Shown: positions 9,309 through 18,254 of the stretch, in pieces
How the letters are laid out: every line of letters begins with the position of its first letter
Position numbering within the stretch: position 1 is the first letter of the stretch
Assembly: GCA_902782125.1 (NCBI GenBank)
Contig: CACZMA010000004.1
Location: 372,001-436,000 of the forward strand
Origin: Oscillospiraceae bacterium
GTDB taxonomy: Bacteria; Bacillota; Clostridia; Saccharofermentanales; Saccharofermentanaceae
Length of the DNA: 64,000 nucleotides
Direction: 5' to 3'
Position numbers and translations under genes: made by a program
Notes under the pieces: generated by a model
The model's database searches: none
What the model was told of the DNA's origin: nothing
What the model saw: only the letters and a program-made list of their open reading frames with translations

Positions 9309-10016
9309 TCACTTCTCGGGAAAAAGCATGAGATAAGTCTCGATAGCTTCCTGAGCACACTTCTGTTCGGCATCACGCTTGCTCTTACCGGATGCTTTTG
9401 CCAGGAATGTATCGTCGGCATAAACCTCTACATCAAACTCTCTTGCATGTGCGGGACCGCGCTCATCAGTGACAGTGAACTTAATACTGTGCTGTCTGCC
9501 CTTTACCTGCGCCAGCTCAAGCAGTCTGCTCTTGTAATCCAGGAAGATCTCACCGTTTACTGCCTTTTGCATGGTATCGGAAAGATTTTTCAAGATTACA
9601 GACTTCGCCGCCTCATACCCGCCGTCAAAGAAGACAGCAGCCATCACTGCCTCAAAACAGTCTGCCAGGGTTGAATCCTTGTCGGCACCGCCCGACTGCT
9701 CCTCGCCCTTACCGAGAAGAAGATACCGGCCCATGTCAAGCCGGCGCGCAGTCTCCGCGAAAGACCTCTCGCACACGACGATCGCTCTCATCTTGGAAAG
9801 ATAACCTTCACCTTCAGTCGGTTTCATCTTATAAAGCTCGCAGCCGACGATAAGGTCTACTACAGAGTCTCCGATAAATTCAAGCCTCTGGTTGGACTGC
9901 CAATGGCCACCGCCGCGCTCAAAGACATAAGTCGTATGCGTGAAAGCTTCTTCCAGCAGCGCCTTGTCCCTGAACTCGTAACCCAGCGCCTTCTCAAATC
10001 CAGAATAATCAGTCAT
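9309..10016 (-). CDS. rnc: Ribonuclease III
   Basis: 235-residue double-strand-specific endoribonuclease that processes rRNA precursors and structured RNAs. The signature NQRLEFIGDSVVDL (about residues 41-54) and the second acidic motif DCFEAVMAAVFFDGGY (near 118-133) supply the catalytic carboxylates. A C-terminal dsRNA-binding domain ends in SGKSKRDAEQKCAQEAI. The ATG at 10016 has no clear ribosome site: the bases before it are the T tract of the acpP terminator. Expression probably depends on read-through from acpP or on an unseen promoter. It heads the smc-ftsY operon, with smc 37 bases downstream. Confidence 0.95.
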   Translation of the reverse strand: MTDYSGFEKALGYEFRDKALLEEAFTHTTYVFERGGGHWQSNQRLEFIGDSVVDLIVGCELYKMKPTEGEGYLSKMRAIVVCERSFAETARRLDMGRYLLLGKGEEQSGGADKDSTLADCFEAVMAAVFFDGGYEAAKSVILKNLSDTMQKAVNGEIFLDYKSRLLELAQVKGRQHSIKFTVTDERGPAHAREFDVEVYADDTFLAKASGKSKRDAEQKCAQEAIETYLMLFPEK

Positions 10017-10023
10017 AACTTAA

Positions 10024-10060
10024 TAAAAAGGCTGAATGCGCATAAATACACATTCAGCCA
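10024..10060 (-). terminator. Terminator (or attenuator) between acpP and rnc
   Basis: GGCTGAATG/CATTCAGCC, nine paired bases with a 12-base loop, followed on the minus strand by CTTTTTATT. The T tract ends a few bases before the rnc ATG, so partial read-through could control rnc. Confidence 0.75.
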
Positions 10061-10089
10061 TAGTCTGCAGTCTAAGTGCGGGACTGAGA

Positions 10090-10335
10090 TCAGCCCTCCA
10101 TCAGGTTCTGAACGTACTCAACAGCGTCCTTAACCGTAGCAACCTTCTCAGCAACATCATCAGGGATCTCGATATCGAATTCCTGCTCCATTGCCATAAC
10201 GAGCTCTACCATATCCAGAGAATCAGCGTTGAGATCGTCAACGAAGGAGGAATCTTCTGTGATTGTATCCTCGTCAACACCGAGCTGGTCTACGATCATC
10301 TGCTTAATGCTCTTAAAGAGTTCTTCGTTTGTCAT
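10090..10335 (-). CDS. acpP: Acyl carrier protein
   Basis: 81-residue acidic four-helix carrier for fatty-acid synthesis. The phosphopantetheine serine is in [17 protein letters not shown] (Ser about residue 38). The C-terminal part has the expected [15 protein letters not shown] segment. The ATG at 10335 follows CGGAGGT. It lies directly upstream of rnc, as in many Firmicutes, though the usual plsX/fab genes are not adjacent. Confidence 0.95.
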   Translation of the reverse strand: MTNEELFKSIKQMIVDQLGVDEDTITEDSSFVDDLNADSLDMVELVMAMEQEFDIEIPDDVAEKVATVKDAVEYVQNLMEG

Positions 10336-10374
10336 TTGTATTTACCTCCGTGATTTAAATCAACCTACAAACTG

Positions 10375-10403
10375 TTTTTAATGTAAACTTCGACTTTTGT
10401 CAA
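10375..10403 (-). promoter_or_regulatory. Possible promoter of acpP
   Basis: A perfect minus-strand TTGACA (10403-10398) lies 17 bases from a weak TAAAAA (10380-10375). The -10 match is poor; pgsA read-through is the alternative source of transcripts. Confidence 0.45.
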
Positions 10404-10431
10404 TAGGCATTATTTTGATTATCGAAGTATT

Positions 10432-11049
10432 TTATCCCTTAAGGTACTTCTTGCCCTTGATGAGATAGTCTATTCCCGATACGATGGTCATGATCACACA
10501 TATACCGAAGAGCACGTCTCCGATGATAGTGACGGCTGATGTCTCGAGCGGATATCCGTTGTATGTAAGACCGAATATCCTGATGAGGAGCGGCTCGAAC
10601 ATGATATAGATAATGGCGACCATCTGGGTTACGGTCTTGACCTTACCTATCATCCTTGCGGCGATTACCTCACCCTTGGAAGCAGCGATCATACGGAGAC
10701 CGGATACTGCGAACTCCCTGAGGATGATTATCATGACAAGGATCGGAGACAGTCTGCCGAGGTAGACCAGGCCGAGCATGATGCTTATGACCAGGATCTT
10801 ATCCGCAAGGCTGTCGAGGAACTTGCCGAGATCGGTAATGAGATTGTACTTACGTGCGATCTTACCGTCTGCCATATCAGTCAGCGAGGCGATGATGAAT
10901 ACTGCTGCCGCCACTGTCATGCCGTTGCTGTTAATGAAGGCATTCCAACCTTCGGGCTGCCATCCGTAGATATTTACCGGAAGCATGAACAGCATCGTGA
11001 CCGGCACGAGGATTATTCTTAAGATCGATAGTTTATTCGGAAGATTCAT
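10432..11049 (-). CDS. pgsA: CDP-diacylglycerol--glycerol-3-phosphate 3-phosphatidyltransferase
   Basis: 205-residue membrane enzyme of the CDP-alcohol phosphatidyltransferase family. It makes phosphatidylglycerol phosphate, the committed step to phosphatidylglycerol and cardiolipin. The family motif is visible as DGKIARKYNLITDLGKFLDS followed by LADK (about residues 62-85), giving the DG..AR........G...D...D pattern that binds metal and CDP. Several hydrophobic helices follow. The ATG at 11049 overlaps the rimO stop by one base. The rimO-pgsA pair is common in Firmicutes, but here pgsA is not followed by cinA and recA. Confidence 0.94.
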   Translation of the reverse strand: MNLPNKLSILRIILVPVTMLFMLPVNIYGWQPEGWNAFINSNGMTVAAAVFIIASLTDMADGKIARKYNLITDLGKFLDSLADKILVISIMLGLVYLGRLSPILVMIIILREFAVSGLRMIAASKGEVIAARMIGKVKTVTQMVAIIYIMFEPLLIRIFGLTYNGYPLETSAVTIIGDVLFGICVIMTIVSGIDYLIKGKKYLKG

Positions 11050-12395
11050 TATACTGTTACTCCTGTCATGTCGTAGTCATCCGAGCAGTCAACGATCTTA
11101 ACATCAACGATGTCACCGATGTTAAGTTCGCCCTTCTCAGCTGCCACATAGATCACCGGATCAACCTCCGGAGATTCTCCGTAGCTGCGACCGATATAGA
11201 ATATACCATCATCAGAGACGGAGACAATATTAACTTTTACGGTTGTACCGAGTCTTTTCTTTGTAAGCTTTGACGATATTTCCTGCTGTACGGCATAGAT
11301 CTCTTCATACCTTCTCTGCTTTATCTCATCAGGGATCTGATCTTCCATATCGTAGGCCTTGGTGCCTTCTTCAGGCGAGAAGATAAAGCACCCGAGACGG
11401 TCGAACTCCCATCTTACGAGGTTTGCCTTAAGCTCCTCGAAATCCTCTTCCGTCTCTCCCGGGAATCCCACCATGACCGTGGTCCTGATGATCGCATCAG
11501 GGATCTTCTTCCTTATGGCAGCAAGCCTCTCGGTAATAAGATCAGGCGTGTCCTTCCTGAACATCGCCTTCAGTATCTTTGCTGATCCGTGCTGGATCGG
11601 AATATCAAAATAGTGCAGTACTTTGGGATTGGAAGCGATCTCATCTATCAGTTCATCGGTCATTCCGTCCATATAGCCGTACATGACCCTGATCATCTCT
11701 ATGCCATCTATCTGAGACAGCTTACGCAGAAGCTCCGGCAGACACTTCTTCTTGTAGAGGTCTATGCCGTAGTTGGTCGTATCCTGTGCCGCGAGGATTA
11801 TCTCCTTCACGCCTTTCGATGCGATGACTTCCGCTTCCCTGACGATGTCTTCCATCGGTCTGGAGATAAATGTTCCCCTTATAAGAGGGATGGCACAGAA
11901 TGCACAGCGGTGAAGGCATCCCTCTCCTATCTTGAGCCATGCATAGCCCGGAGTGGAGATGTCTCTGTCTTCCAGAAGGTGCGTAAGGCCGCCCACTCCT
12001 GAAGTCAGTTCTATATCGGGGTTACCCTCACTGATGAGGCCGTCTACAACACTTACGATATCGCCGTAGTGAGCGGTACCGAGAACGGCATCGACCTCCG
12101 GCATCTCTTCAAGTATCTCGCTGCTGTATCTTTGAGCAAGACAGCCGGTAGCGATTATGTGCTTGAGCCTGCCTTCCTTTTTGTAGTCTGCAACGTCAAG
12201 GATCGTGCTGATGGCTTCTTTCTTCGCAGACTCGATGAAGCCGCATGTGTTTATGACAGCGACGTCAGCGGTCTCAACGTCGGAAATGACATTGTAGCCT
12301 GCTTCTTTGAGAAGCTTGGACATGCATTCGCAGTCGACAAGGTTCTTCGAGCAGCCAAGTGCGATAAGTGTGATGTTGTAGTCTTTGCGTTCCAT
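11049..12395 (-). CDS. rimO: Ribosomal protein S12 methylthiotransferase RimO
   Basis: 448-residue radical SAM enzyme that adds a methylthio group to an aspartate of S12. The N-terminal UPF0004 domain has three cluster cysteines, in GCSKNLVDCE, NTCGFIESAKKE and ATGCLAQRY. The radical SAM motif is GCLHRCAFCAIP near residue 150. A TRAM-type domain closes the protein. The start is placed at ATG 12395, giving MERKDYNITLIALGC; upstream in-frame TTG/ATG codons exist, but none has a ribosome site. A TATAAT box ends only seven bases before this ATG, which suggests a leaderless transcript. MiaB, the tRNA paralogue, is encoded separately in the window. Confidence 0.94.
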   Translation of the reverse strand: MERKDYNITLIALGCSKNLVDCECMSKLLKEAGYNVISDVETADVAVINTCGFIESAKKEAISTILDVADYKKEGRLKHIIATGCLAQRYSSEILEEMPEVDAVLGTAHYGDIVSVVDGLISEGNPDIELTSGVGGLTHLLEDRDISTPGYAWLKIGEGCLHRCAFCAIPLIRGTFISRPMEDIVREAEVIASKGVKEIILAAQDTTNYGIDLYKKKCLPELLRKLSQIDGIEMIRVMYGYMDGMTDELIDEIASNPKVLHYFDIPIQHGSAKILKAMFRKDTPDLITERLAAIRKKIPDAIIRTTVMVGFPGETEEDFEELKANLVRWEFDRLGCFIFSPEEGTKAYDMEDQIPDEIKQRRYEEIYAVQQEISSKLTKKRLGTTVKVNIVSVSDDGIFYIGRSYGESPEVDPVIYVAAEKGELNIGDIVDVKIVDCSDDYDMTGVTV

Positions 12396-12402
12396 AAAGC
12401 GC

Positions 12403-12433
12403 ATTATAGCATACAAATCATTTTATACAGCAA
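12403..12433 (-). promoter_or_regulatory. Promoter of rimO, apparently giving a leaderless mRNA
   Basis: Minus strand TTGCTG (12433-12428), 19-base spacer, TATAAT (12408-12403) with an extended TGC in front. The expected start is at or next to the rimO ATG at 12395, and there is no Shine-Dalgarno site. Inferred from sequence only. Confidence 0.55.
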
Positions 12434-12458
12434 TGCTCTCCTCTGCAGTTACAAACGT

Positions 12459-12489
12459 AAAAAAGGGACTGCCAAATGACAGTCCCTCT
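12459..12489 (-). terminator. Terminator of rny
   Basis: GGGACTGTC/GGCAGTCCC hairpin with an ATTT-type loop, followed by TTTTTT on the minus strand, about 50 bases past the rny stop. Confidence 0.88.
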
Positions 12490-12539
12490 TTGTTCTTTTG
12501 ATGTAAGCAAATTCCAAATGCCAAAATAATATATACAAA

Positions 12540-14120
12540 TTATTTTGCAACATCGGTTGCGCGAGTCTCTCGAATGACGTTTACCTTGATCTGTCCGGGA
12601 TAGTCGAGCTCTTCTTCGATCTTCTTACAGATATCGCGAGCCTTGAGGACCATCTCATCATCGGATACTCTCTCCGGTTGAACGATAACACGGATCTCGC
12701 GTCCTGCCTGAATGGCATAACTCTTCTCAACTCCGTCGAAGCTTGTGGCAATTTCTTCCAGCTTCTCGATCCTCTTGATGTAGGTCTCGAGATTCTCTCT
12801 CCTCGCTCCAGGTCTTGCTGCGGATATTGCATCTGCAGCTGCGACGAGAACTGCTTCGGGTGTAAGGGCATCCACATCGCCGTGATGTGCTTCAATGCAA
12901 TTGATGACATTGGGCGATTCGTGATACTTCTTGGCAATGTCAACACCAAGCTGTACGTGGGTTCCTTCCTGTTCAAAGTCAACGGCCTTACCTATGTCGT
13001 GCAGAAGTCCTGCTCTTCTTGCCAGTGTGCTGTCAAGTCCGAGCTCGTCTGCCATCATAGATGCAAGCCATGACACTTCGATCGAATGCTGAAGTACGTT
13101 CTGGCCGTATGACGTACGGTAACGAAGTCTTCCGAGGAGCTTGATGAGCTCAGGGTGAAGATTCATTACGCCTGTGTCGAATGCAGCCTTCTCACCTTCG
13201 GTCTTAATTGTGTTATTGAGTTCTTTGCGGGCTTTGTTAGCCATCTCCTCAATTCTTGCCGGGTGGATTCTTCCGTCTACTACGAGCTTCTCGATTGTAA
13301 GTCTCGCGATCTCTCTCCTGATAGGATCGAATGAAGACAGAACGATTGCTTCAGGTGTATCGTCGATGATCAGATCAACGCCGGTAATTGTCTCGATTGC
13401 TCTAATGTTACGACCTTCACGGCCGATGATCCTTCCCTTCATCTCGTCGTTGGGAAGGTTAACAACTGATACAGTAACCTCAGATACATAATCGGATGCG
13501 TAACGCTGGATGGCTCCTGCGATAATGTCTTTTGCGATCTTATCAGCATCCTGTTTGGTCTTTTCTTCCATCTGCTTAAGCATCAGGACCATGTCGTGGC
13601 TGTATTCGCGCTGAGCTTCGTCAAGTACGAGTGATCTTGCCTCAGCGACAGAAAGTCCGGAAACTCTCTCGAGTTCTGCTCTCTTACGCGATTCGTAATC
13701 CTTCGCACGTGCTTCGAGTTCTGCAACAGACTGCTGCTTCTTCTCGATCTCTTCCTGCTTGCGCTCATAGCTTGCCTCGATACGGGCGAGATTGCTCTCC
13801 TTCTGCTCAAGCTTGTTCCTCTCTCTTGCAAGTTCCTGTTTCTTTTCCTTAGCATCACGCTCTAATTCGGAACGGACGCGGGCAACTTCTTCTTTTGCCT
13901 GCAAGAGTAAATCTCGTTTGTTGTTCTCAGCTTCCTTCTGTGCGTTGGCGAGATAAATGTTTGCGTTATCCTGAGACTTCGCCTTATCTTCTTCAAGCTG
14001 CTTTTGCTCTTCAGAAATCTTCTTCTTAAAGTAAAGCGCAGTTATTCCAAAACCCAGAAGCAGACCAATCACAAGACAAACGATTGCGGCCAATATTAGA
14101 CCCAAATCTATGTCTGGCAC
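12540..14120 (-). CDS. rny: Ribonuclease Y
   Basis: 526-residue membrane-anchored endoribonuclease that starts decay of many mRNAs in Firmicutes. Order: one N-terminal membrane helix (about residues 5-28), a charged coiled coil (30-200), a KH domain with [15 protein letters not shown], and an HD domain with [16 protein letters not shown]. The start is set at GTG 14120, ten bases after GGAGGT. The frame also opens at a TTG (14138) that lies inside that ribosome site, so it cannot be the start. It stands alone with its own terminator. The cinA/recA genes often found between pgsA and rny are absent here. Confidence 0.95.
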   Translation of the reverse strand: MPDIDLGLILAAIVCLVIGLLLGFGITALYFKKKISEEQKQLEEDKAKSQDNANIYLANAQKEAENNKRDLLLQAKEEVARVRSELERDAKEKKQELARERNKLEQKESNLARIEASYERKQEEIEKKQQSVAELEARAKDYESRKRAELERVSGLSVAEARSLVLDEAQREYSHDMVLMLKQMEEKTKQDADKIAKDIIAGAIQRYASDYVSEVTVSVVNLPNDEMKGRIIGREGRNIRAIETITGVDLIIDDTPEAIVLSSFDPIRREIARLTIEKLVVDGRIHPARIEEMANKARKELNNTIKTEGEKAAFDTGVMNLHPELIKLLGRLRYRTSYGQNVLQHSIEVSWLASMMADELGLDSTLARRAGLLHDIGKAVDFEQEGTHVQLGVDIAKKYHESPNVINCIEAHHGDVDALTPEAVLVAAADAISAARPGARRENLETYIKRIEKLEEIATSFDGVEKSYAIQAGREIRVIVQPERVSDDEMVLKARDICKKIEEELDYPGQIKVNVIRETRATDVAK

Positions 14121-14207
14121 GTTGGTACTCACCTCCAAATAGTTTATTTAGTTGTCAAAGAACATTTATAATTGGCTCTGACAAGCCTTTTAGAATTCTA
14201 TAAATAA

Positions 14208-14236
14208 ATGCCATTAAAGTCAACAATCGGTATAAT
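14208..14236 (+). promoter_or_regulatory. Promoter of the pseudouridine synthase gene, apparently leaderless
   Basis: ATGCCA (14208-14213), 17-base spacer, TATAAT (14231-14236). The predicted start falls on the ATG at 14243. No ribosome site is present. Confidence 0.55.
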
Positions 14237-14242
14237 ATGTGT

Positions 14243-15130
14243 ATGAAAATCTGCTATAAAGTCCCAAAATGTTACGAAGATCAAGAAATATATAAAATTC
14301 TTGTACGTGAGTTCCGCATGAGCGGCGTTATGATCAAACGTCTCAAATTTCACGGAACCGTAAATCTCAACGGGATACATGCCACTGTCCGTGAACATGT
14401 TCATGAAGGTGACGAACTCTATCTGGAGTATGGCGATTCAGAATTCTCGCTTAACCGGATCGATTCGATCCCGATACTGTACGAGGATTCACACTATGCA
14501 GTCATCAACAAGCCTGCAGGTATCGTTACCCATCCTGTCCACGGACATCTCGACGACTCTCTCCTGACACAGCTGTCAGACCGCACGCTGCACCCCGTCA
14601 TGAGGCTCGACCGCGAGACCTCGGGACTCATCATTATTGCCAAGGACGGTTATTCCCACAATTCTCTTCATCTGTACGGCAATATCTCGAAATCCTACAA
14701 GGCCCTTGTCTACGGCAGATACATCCCGGACGAAGGCATGATCGACCAGCCCATCGCCAGAAGACCGAACTCGGTCATGATAAGAGACGTGGATCCCGAA
14801 GGCAAAGAATCAACAACTCTGTATAAGAGCCTTGCCTACTATCCGGATAAGGACATCTCACTTGTTGAATTCAAGCTGATCACCGGCAGATGCCATCAGA
14901 TTAGGGTTCATTCGACATATATGGGACATCCTCTTCTAGGAGACGGATTGTACGGGCCGAACTCCGTTGACAATCCGAACGATTCATTCCCGAATTCAAA
15001 AGAACTGGACGAACTTATGGGAAGATGTGCTCTTCATGCATATAAGCTGTGCTTCAGGGACCCGTTCAGCGGAGAAGACAAGGAATTCACTGCGCCGCTT
15101 CCTTCAGACATGGAAGCTGTCATTTACTGA
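14243..15130 (+). CDS. RluA-family pseudouridine synthase
   Basis: 295-residue RNA pseudouridine synthase of the RluA/RluC/RluD family, which isomerises uridines in rRNA or tRNA. An S4-like RNA-binding part is visible at about residues 15-65. The catalytic motif is MRLDRETSGLIII (the family has HRLD..TSG; the catalytic Asp is kept). GRCHQIRVHSTYMGHPLLGD is the conserved C-terminal segment. The target site cannot be told from sequence. ATG 14243 is preferred over ATG 14237 because the latter lies within the likely promoter region. The gene ends one base before the recN stop on the other strand, with no terminator between. Confidence 0.9.
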   Translation: MKICYKVPKCYEDQEIYKILVREFRMSGVMIKRLKFHGTVNLNGIHATVREHVHEGDELYLEYGDSEFSLNRIDSIPILYEDSHYAVINKPAGIVTHPVHGHLDDSLLTQLSDRTLHPVMRLDRETSGLIIIAKDGYSHNSLHLYGNISKSYKALVYGRYIPDEGMIDQPIARRPNSVMIRDVDPEGKESTTLYKSLAYYPDKDISLVEFKLITGRCHQIRVHSTYMGHPLLGDGLYGPNSVDNPNDSFPNSKELDELMGRCALHAYKLCFRDPFSGEDKEFTAPLPSDMEAVIY

Positions 15131-15131
15131 T

Positions 15132-16823
15132 TCAGCCAAAATAAGTATCGATCAGATCTCTCGCCAGCTTGACAGAGCTGTCCTGTGAGCCGCCTGATAA
15201 CAGACGGGATACTTCATCCGTCTTGCCGTCGATGCCGAGTAGCTCGCAGGATGTCTCGGTGTTGCCTGAAGAGACCCTTTTCGAGAGCTTGAAGTTGCAG
15301 TCGGCAGCGGCAGCGATCTGTGCGGTATGAGTAACGCAGAGGACCTGGCGGCCGGATGATATGGATCTGAGCTTAGATGCGATAGCACCTGCAGCCTTGC
15401 CGGATACGCCCGTATCGATCTCGTCGAAGATGAGTGTCTGAGTGGAATCACAGCGTCCGAGGATGTTCTTGATGGCGAGCATGATCCTCGAAGCCTCGCC
15501 TCCGGATACGATCGCGGACAGAGAGCGGACCTCCTGACCGGGGTTGGCGCTGAACCTGAAAGCGATATCGTCGATACCGGACGAAGAGAAATACTTGCTC
15601 TTGTCGTGCCTTGTGAAGCTTACCTCAAAGACAGCATCGGGCATCTCAAGGTCAGCGAGTTCGCGAACGATCTCGGATGAGAGTTTCTTGCCTGCTTTCA
15701 CACGCTCATCGGAGAGCTTCTCAGCGCATGCCACAAGTTCAAGCTCGATGGCCTTGCGCTTCTCCTTAAGTTCCTTAAGAAGATCCTTATTGCCTTCGAT
15801 GGATGCCAGTTCTTCACTTGCCTTGTCGCCAAACGCGTTGATCTCATCAACAGTGGAACCGTACTTTGCCTTAAGGTCGAAGAGAAGTCCGAGACGCTCT
15901 TCAGTACGAATCTTAAGCTCGGGTTCGTAATTCATCTTATCCAGGACAGCGCCAAGGTCAGATGCCAGAGCATCGAGATCCAAATAGAGCGAGTTCGCGC
16001 GGTCTGCAAGTTCCCTGTACTCTTTATTGGTCGAAGCTGCTTTCTCCAAAGCTCTTGAAGCCTCCTGGACACTGGCAACGACGCTCCTGTTCATGCCTTC
16101 GTCTGACAGTATTGATGCCGCCTCGTTGATGTCGCCTGCAGTCTCTTCTGCAGCGATGAGCTTCTTACGTGTCTCCGTAAGCTTCTCCTCGTCTCCGGAC
16201 TTGAATCCTGCATCGCGGATCTCGGATACGACAAACTCGAGATATTCCCTGCGCTTGTCCAGGTAGTCCGGAGAAGAAGATATCCCCCGGATCCTGGTAA
16301 CGATGTCCTTGTATTTTCCGAGAAGCTCAAGATAGTCGGAATAGAGAGACTCGACCTTCTTGCCTGCGTAACGGTCGAGCAGCTTAACATGCTGTTTCTC
16401 ATCGAAGATCTTCTGAGTATCGTGCTGGCCGTGGATATCCACGAGGAATGATGTAACTGCCTTAAGCGCAGTCAGTGTAACGCCCTCACCGTTGATCCTC
16501 GCTACGCTCTTGCCGTTCTCATATATTGTCCTGCTAATGATCAGCATTCCATCATCAGGTGTAATGGAATACGCATCAAGGCATTCGGTAAAATCCGCAT
16601 CGTCGATATCCGAGCAGTCAAAACAGGCTTCGACAAAGCAGCTTGGATGACCTGTACGGATGACATTGCGGGTGGATTTGGCACCTAATATGAGACCGAT
16701 CGCACCGACGATAAGGCTCTTGCCGGCACCGGTCTCACCGCTTATGACATTGAGGCCGTAACCGGGCTCGAATACCATATTCGAGATAACGGCAAAATCC
16801 CTGATCTCAAGTCTTAACAGCAT
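15132..16823 (-). CDS. recN: DNA repair protein RecN
   Basis: 563-residue SMC-like ATPase that acts early in double-strand-break repair. Walker A is SGETGAGKSLIVGAI near residue 30. Coiled-coil arms occupy about 150-380. The C-terminal head has the ABC signature ...SGGEASRIMLAIK and Walker B TLIFDEIDTGVSG. The ATG at 16823 is coupled to the argR stop (TAATATG) without its own ribosome site. It is the last gene of the long operon beginning at yqeG or efp. argR-recN is the usual Firmicutes order. Confidence 0.95.
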   Translation of the reverse strand: MLLRLEIRDFAVISNMVFEPGYGLNVISGETGAGKSLIVGAIGLILGAKSTRNVIRTGHPSCFVEACFDCSDIDDADFTECLDAYSITPDDGMLIISRTIYENGKSVARINGEGVTLTALKAVTSFLVDIHGQHDTQKIFDEKQHVKLLDRYAGKKVESLYSDYLELLGKYKDIVTRIRGISSSPDYLDKRREYLEFVVSEIRDAGFKSGDEEKLTETRKKLIAAEETAGDINEAASILSDEGMNRSVVASVQEASRALEKAASTNKEYRELADRANSLYLDLDALASDLGAVLDKMNYEPELKIRTEERLGLLFDLKAKYGSTVDEINAFGDKASEELASIEGNKDLLKELKEKRKAIELELVACAEKLSDERVKAGKKLSSEIVRELADLEMPDAVFEVSFTRHDKSKYFSSSGIDDIAFRFSANPGQEVRSLSAIVSGGEASRIMLAIKNILGRCDSTQTLIFDEIDTGVSGKAAGAIASKLRSISSGRQVLCVTHTAQIAAAADCNFKLSKRVSSGNTETSCELLGIDGKTDEVSRLLSGGSQDSSVKLARDLIDTYFG

Positions 16824-16824
16824 A

Positions 16825-17307
16825 TTATGCTCTGTCCGGACTGGAGCCGGATTCCATCATGTCTCTTATCGTAACAACGAGTGCCTGCGCTTCGCTGGGG
16901 CCAGTTGCACATGCAAATACCGTATCGTCTCCGGCGATGGTTCCGACCACATCTTCAAGATGCATGGAATCAAGAGCGGATGCTGCTGCTGCTGCCATAC
17001 CGGGAAGTGTCTTGATAACGAGCATGTTCATCGCAGACTGTACGGATATAAGCGAATTGGCGAATACCGCGAGAAGCCTTCCGGGAGCGACATCACCGGT
17101 CCTGTCCAGGACTGCATACTTTGTCGTCTTATCCGGCATGGTGATCTTGATGATTCCGAGCTCCTTGATATCTCTGGAGCAAGTAGCCTGCGTTGCCTCG
17201 AAGCCTGCCGCCTTTACCTTGGCGGTCAGTTCTTCCTGTGTGGATATATCGTGCTCCTTGATGAGCTTTATGATCATCTCCTGGCGGGCGTTCTTAGCTG
17301 TTTTCAT
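16825..17307 (-). CDS. argR: Arginine repressor ArgR/AhrC
   Basis: 160-residue regulator of arginine biosynthesis and catabolism, a hexamer that uses arginine as co-repressor. The winged-helix N-terminal domain shows QEELTAKVKAAGFEATQAT followed by SRDIKELG. The C-terminal oligomerisation and arginine-binding domain has VGTIAGDDTVFACATG, with the two aspartates that contact arginine. The start overlaps the end of nadK by 14 bases. In this operon it sits between nadK and recN, a conserved position that does not imply local arginine genes; none is in the window. Confidence 0.95.
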   Translation of the reverse strand: MKTAKNARQEMIIKLIKEHDISTQEELTAKVKAAGFEATQATCSRDIKELGIIKITMPDKTTKYAVLDRTGDVAPGRLLAVFANSLISVQSAMNMLVIKTLPGMAAAAASALDSMHLEDVVGTIAGDDTVFACATGPSEAQALVVTIRDMMESGSSPDRA

Positions 17308-18169
17308 AGAAAGAACCTCTCTGTACTATCTTCTTACGGACATCGCTGAAGAAATTATCGCGCTTCAGCGTAGCAGTCTTAAGTACTTTATTGTGCCTTC
17401 TTATCGTTATTGAATCGAACGGCTCCAGGTCTACGAAGTCCCTGCCGTCCGGACAGATGATCGGAGCCGATTCAAAATCATCAAGTACAACCCTTACTTC
17501 ACTCTCGGGACCGGCAACATACTTGAGTCCGTAAAGAGTGTGCGAGCTTACCGGAGTAACAATGATGTCCTTCATGGACGGCATGAGGAGCGGGCCGCCT
17601 GCCGCAAGCGAGTAAGCGGAAGAACCTGTCGCAGTAGATACAATGAGACCGTCACCATAGAACTTCTCTACCCTCTGTCCGTCGATGAAGAGCTCGAGTT
17701 TAGTAATATGCGGCTTCTGTCCTCTTACGATAAGGATGTCATTAAGACATACGGCGCTACCCTTGAAATCGCCGGCATTATTCCATACTTCGCACCTCAG
17801 CTGAGTTCTCTCTATTGTCGAGTATTCACCGGACATAAGCTTTGCGAGGTCGCTCTCAAGGCCGGCTTCTGTAATCTCTGTAAGGAAACCGATACTGCCC
17901 TTGTTGATGCCGATGAACTCGGTATCAAGGTCACGGTACTTGGTGACAACAGACAGGAATGTACCGTCGCCGCCGATTGATATTATCGTCTTGACCGGGA
18001 TCTGATCAAAAGAGGCAAACAAAACACCGGAAGGAACGTTATCTATCTTCCCTTCCAGCTCCTGCTCGAAAACAGGCGTATTACCGCTGCCGAGGATAAT
18101 CTCTGCAGTCTTTACCGCTGTCTGATACCCTGCATCACGGGTGTTGTTAGATACTATGCCGTAATTCAT
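17294..18169 (-). CDS. nadK: NAD kinase
   Basis: 291-residue ATP/polyphosphate-dependent NAD kinase making NADP. Motifs: IGGDGTFLSVV (near residue 77), a conserved NDILIVRG segment and GDGLIVSTATGSSAYSLAAG followed by GPLL. Length is normal for bacteria. The ATG at 18169 follows AGGAAAGGG. It is placed between the small membrane-protein gene and argR. Confidence 0.95.
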   Translation of the reverse strand: MNYGIVSNNTRDAGYQTAVKTAEIILGSGNTPVFEQELEGKIDNVPSGVLFASFDQIPVKTIISIGGDGTFLSVVTKYRDLDTEFIGINKGSIGFLTEITEAGLESDLAKLMSGEYSTIERTQLRCEVWNNAGDFKGSAVCLNDILIVRGQKPHITKLELFIDGQRVEKFYGDGLIVSTATGSSAYSLAAGGPLLMPSMKDIIVTPVSSHTLYGLKYVAGPESEVRVVLDDFESAPIICPDGRDFVDLEPFDSITIRRHNKVLKTATLKRDNFFSDVRKKIVQRGSFYENS

Positions 18170-18254
18170 AAGTATTCCCTTTCCTGTTTTCTGCCTATAT
18201 ATTTAATCACTTTTTTGCATAAAAATACATAGCAAAGGAATGCAGGGTCACATT

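Noticed and set aside
14120..14138. RNase Y start at TTG 14138
   Set aside because: That codon lies within the GGAGGT ribosome site serving GTG 14120.
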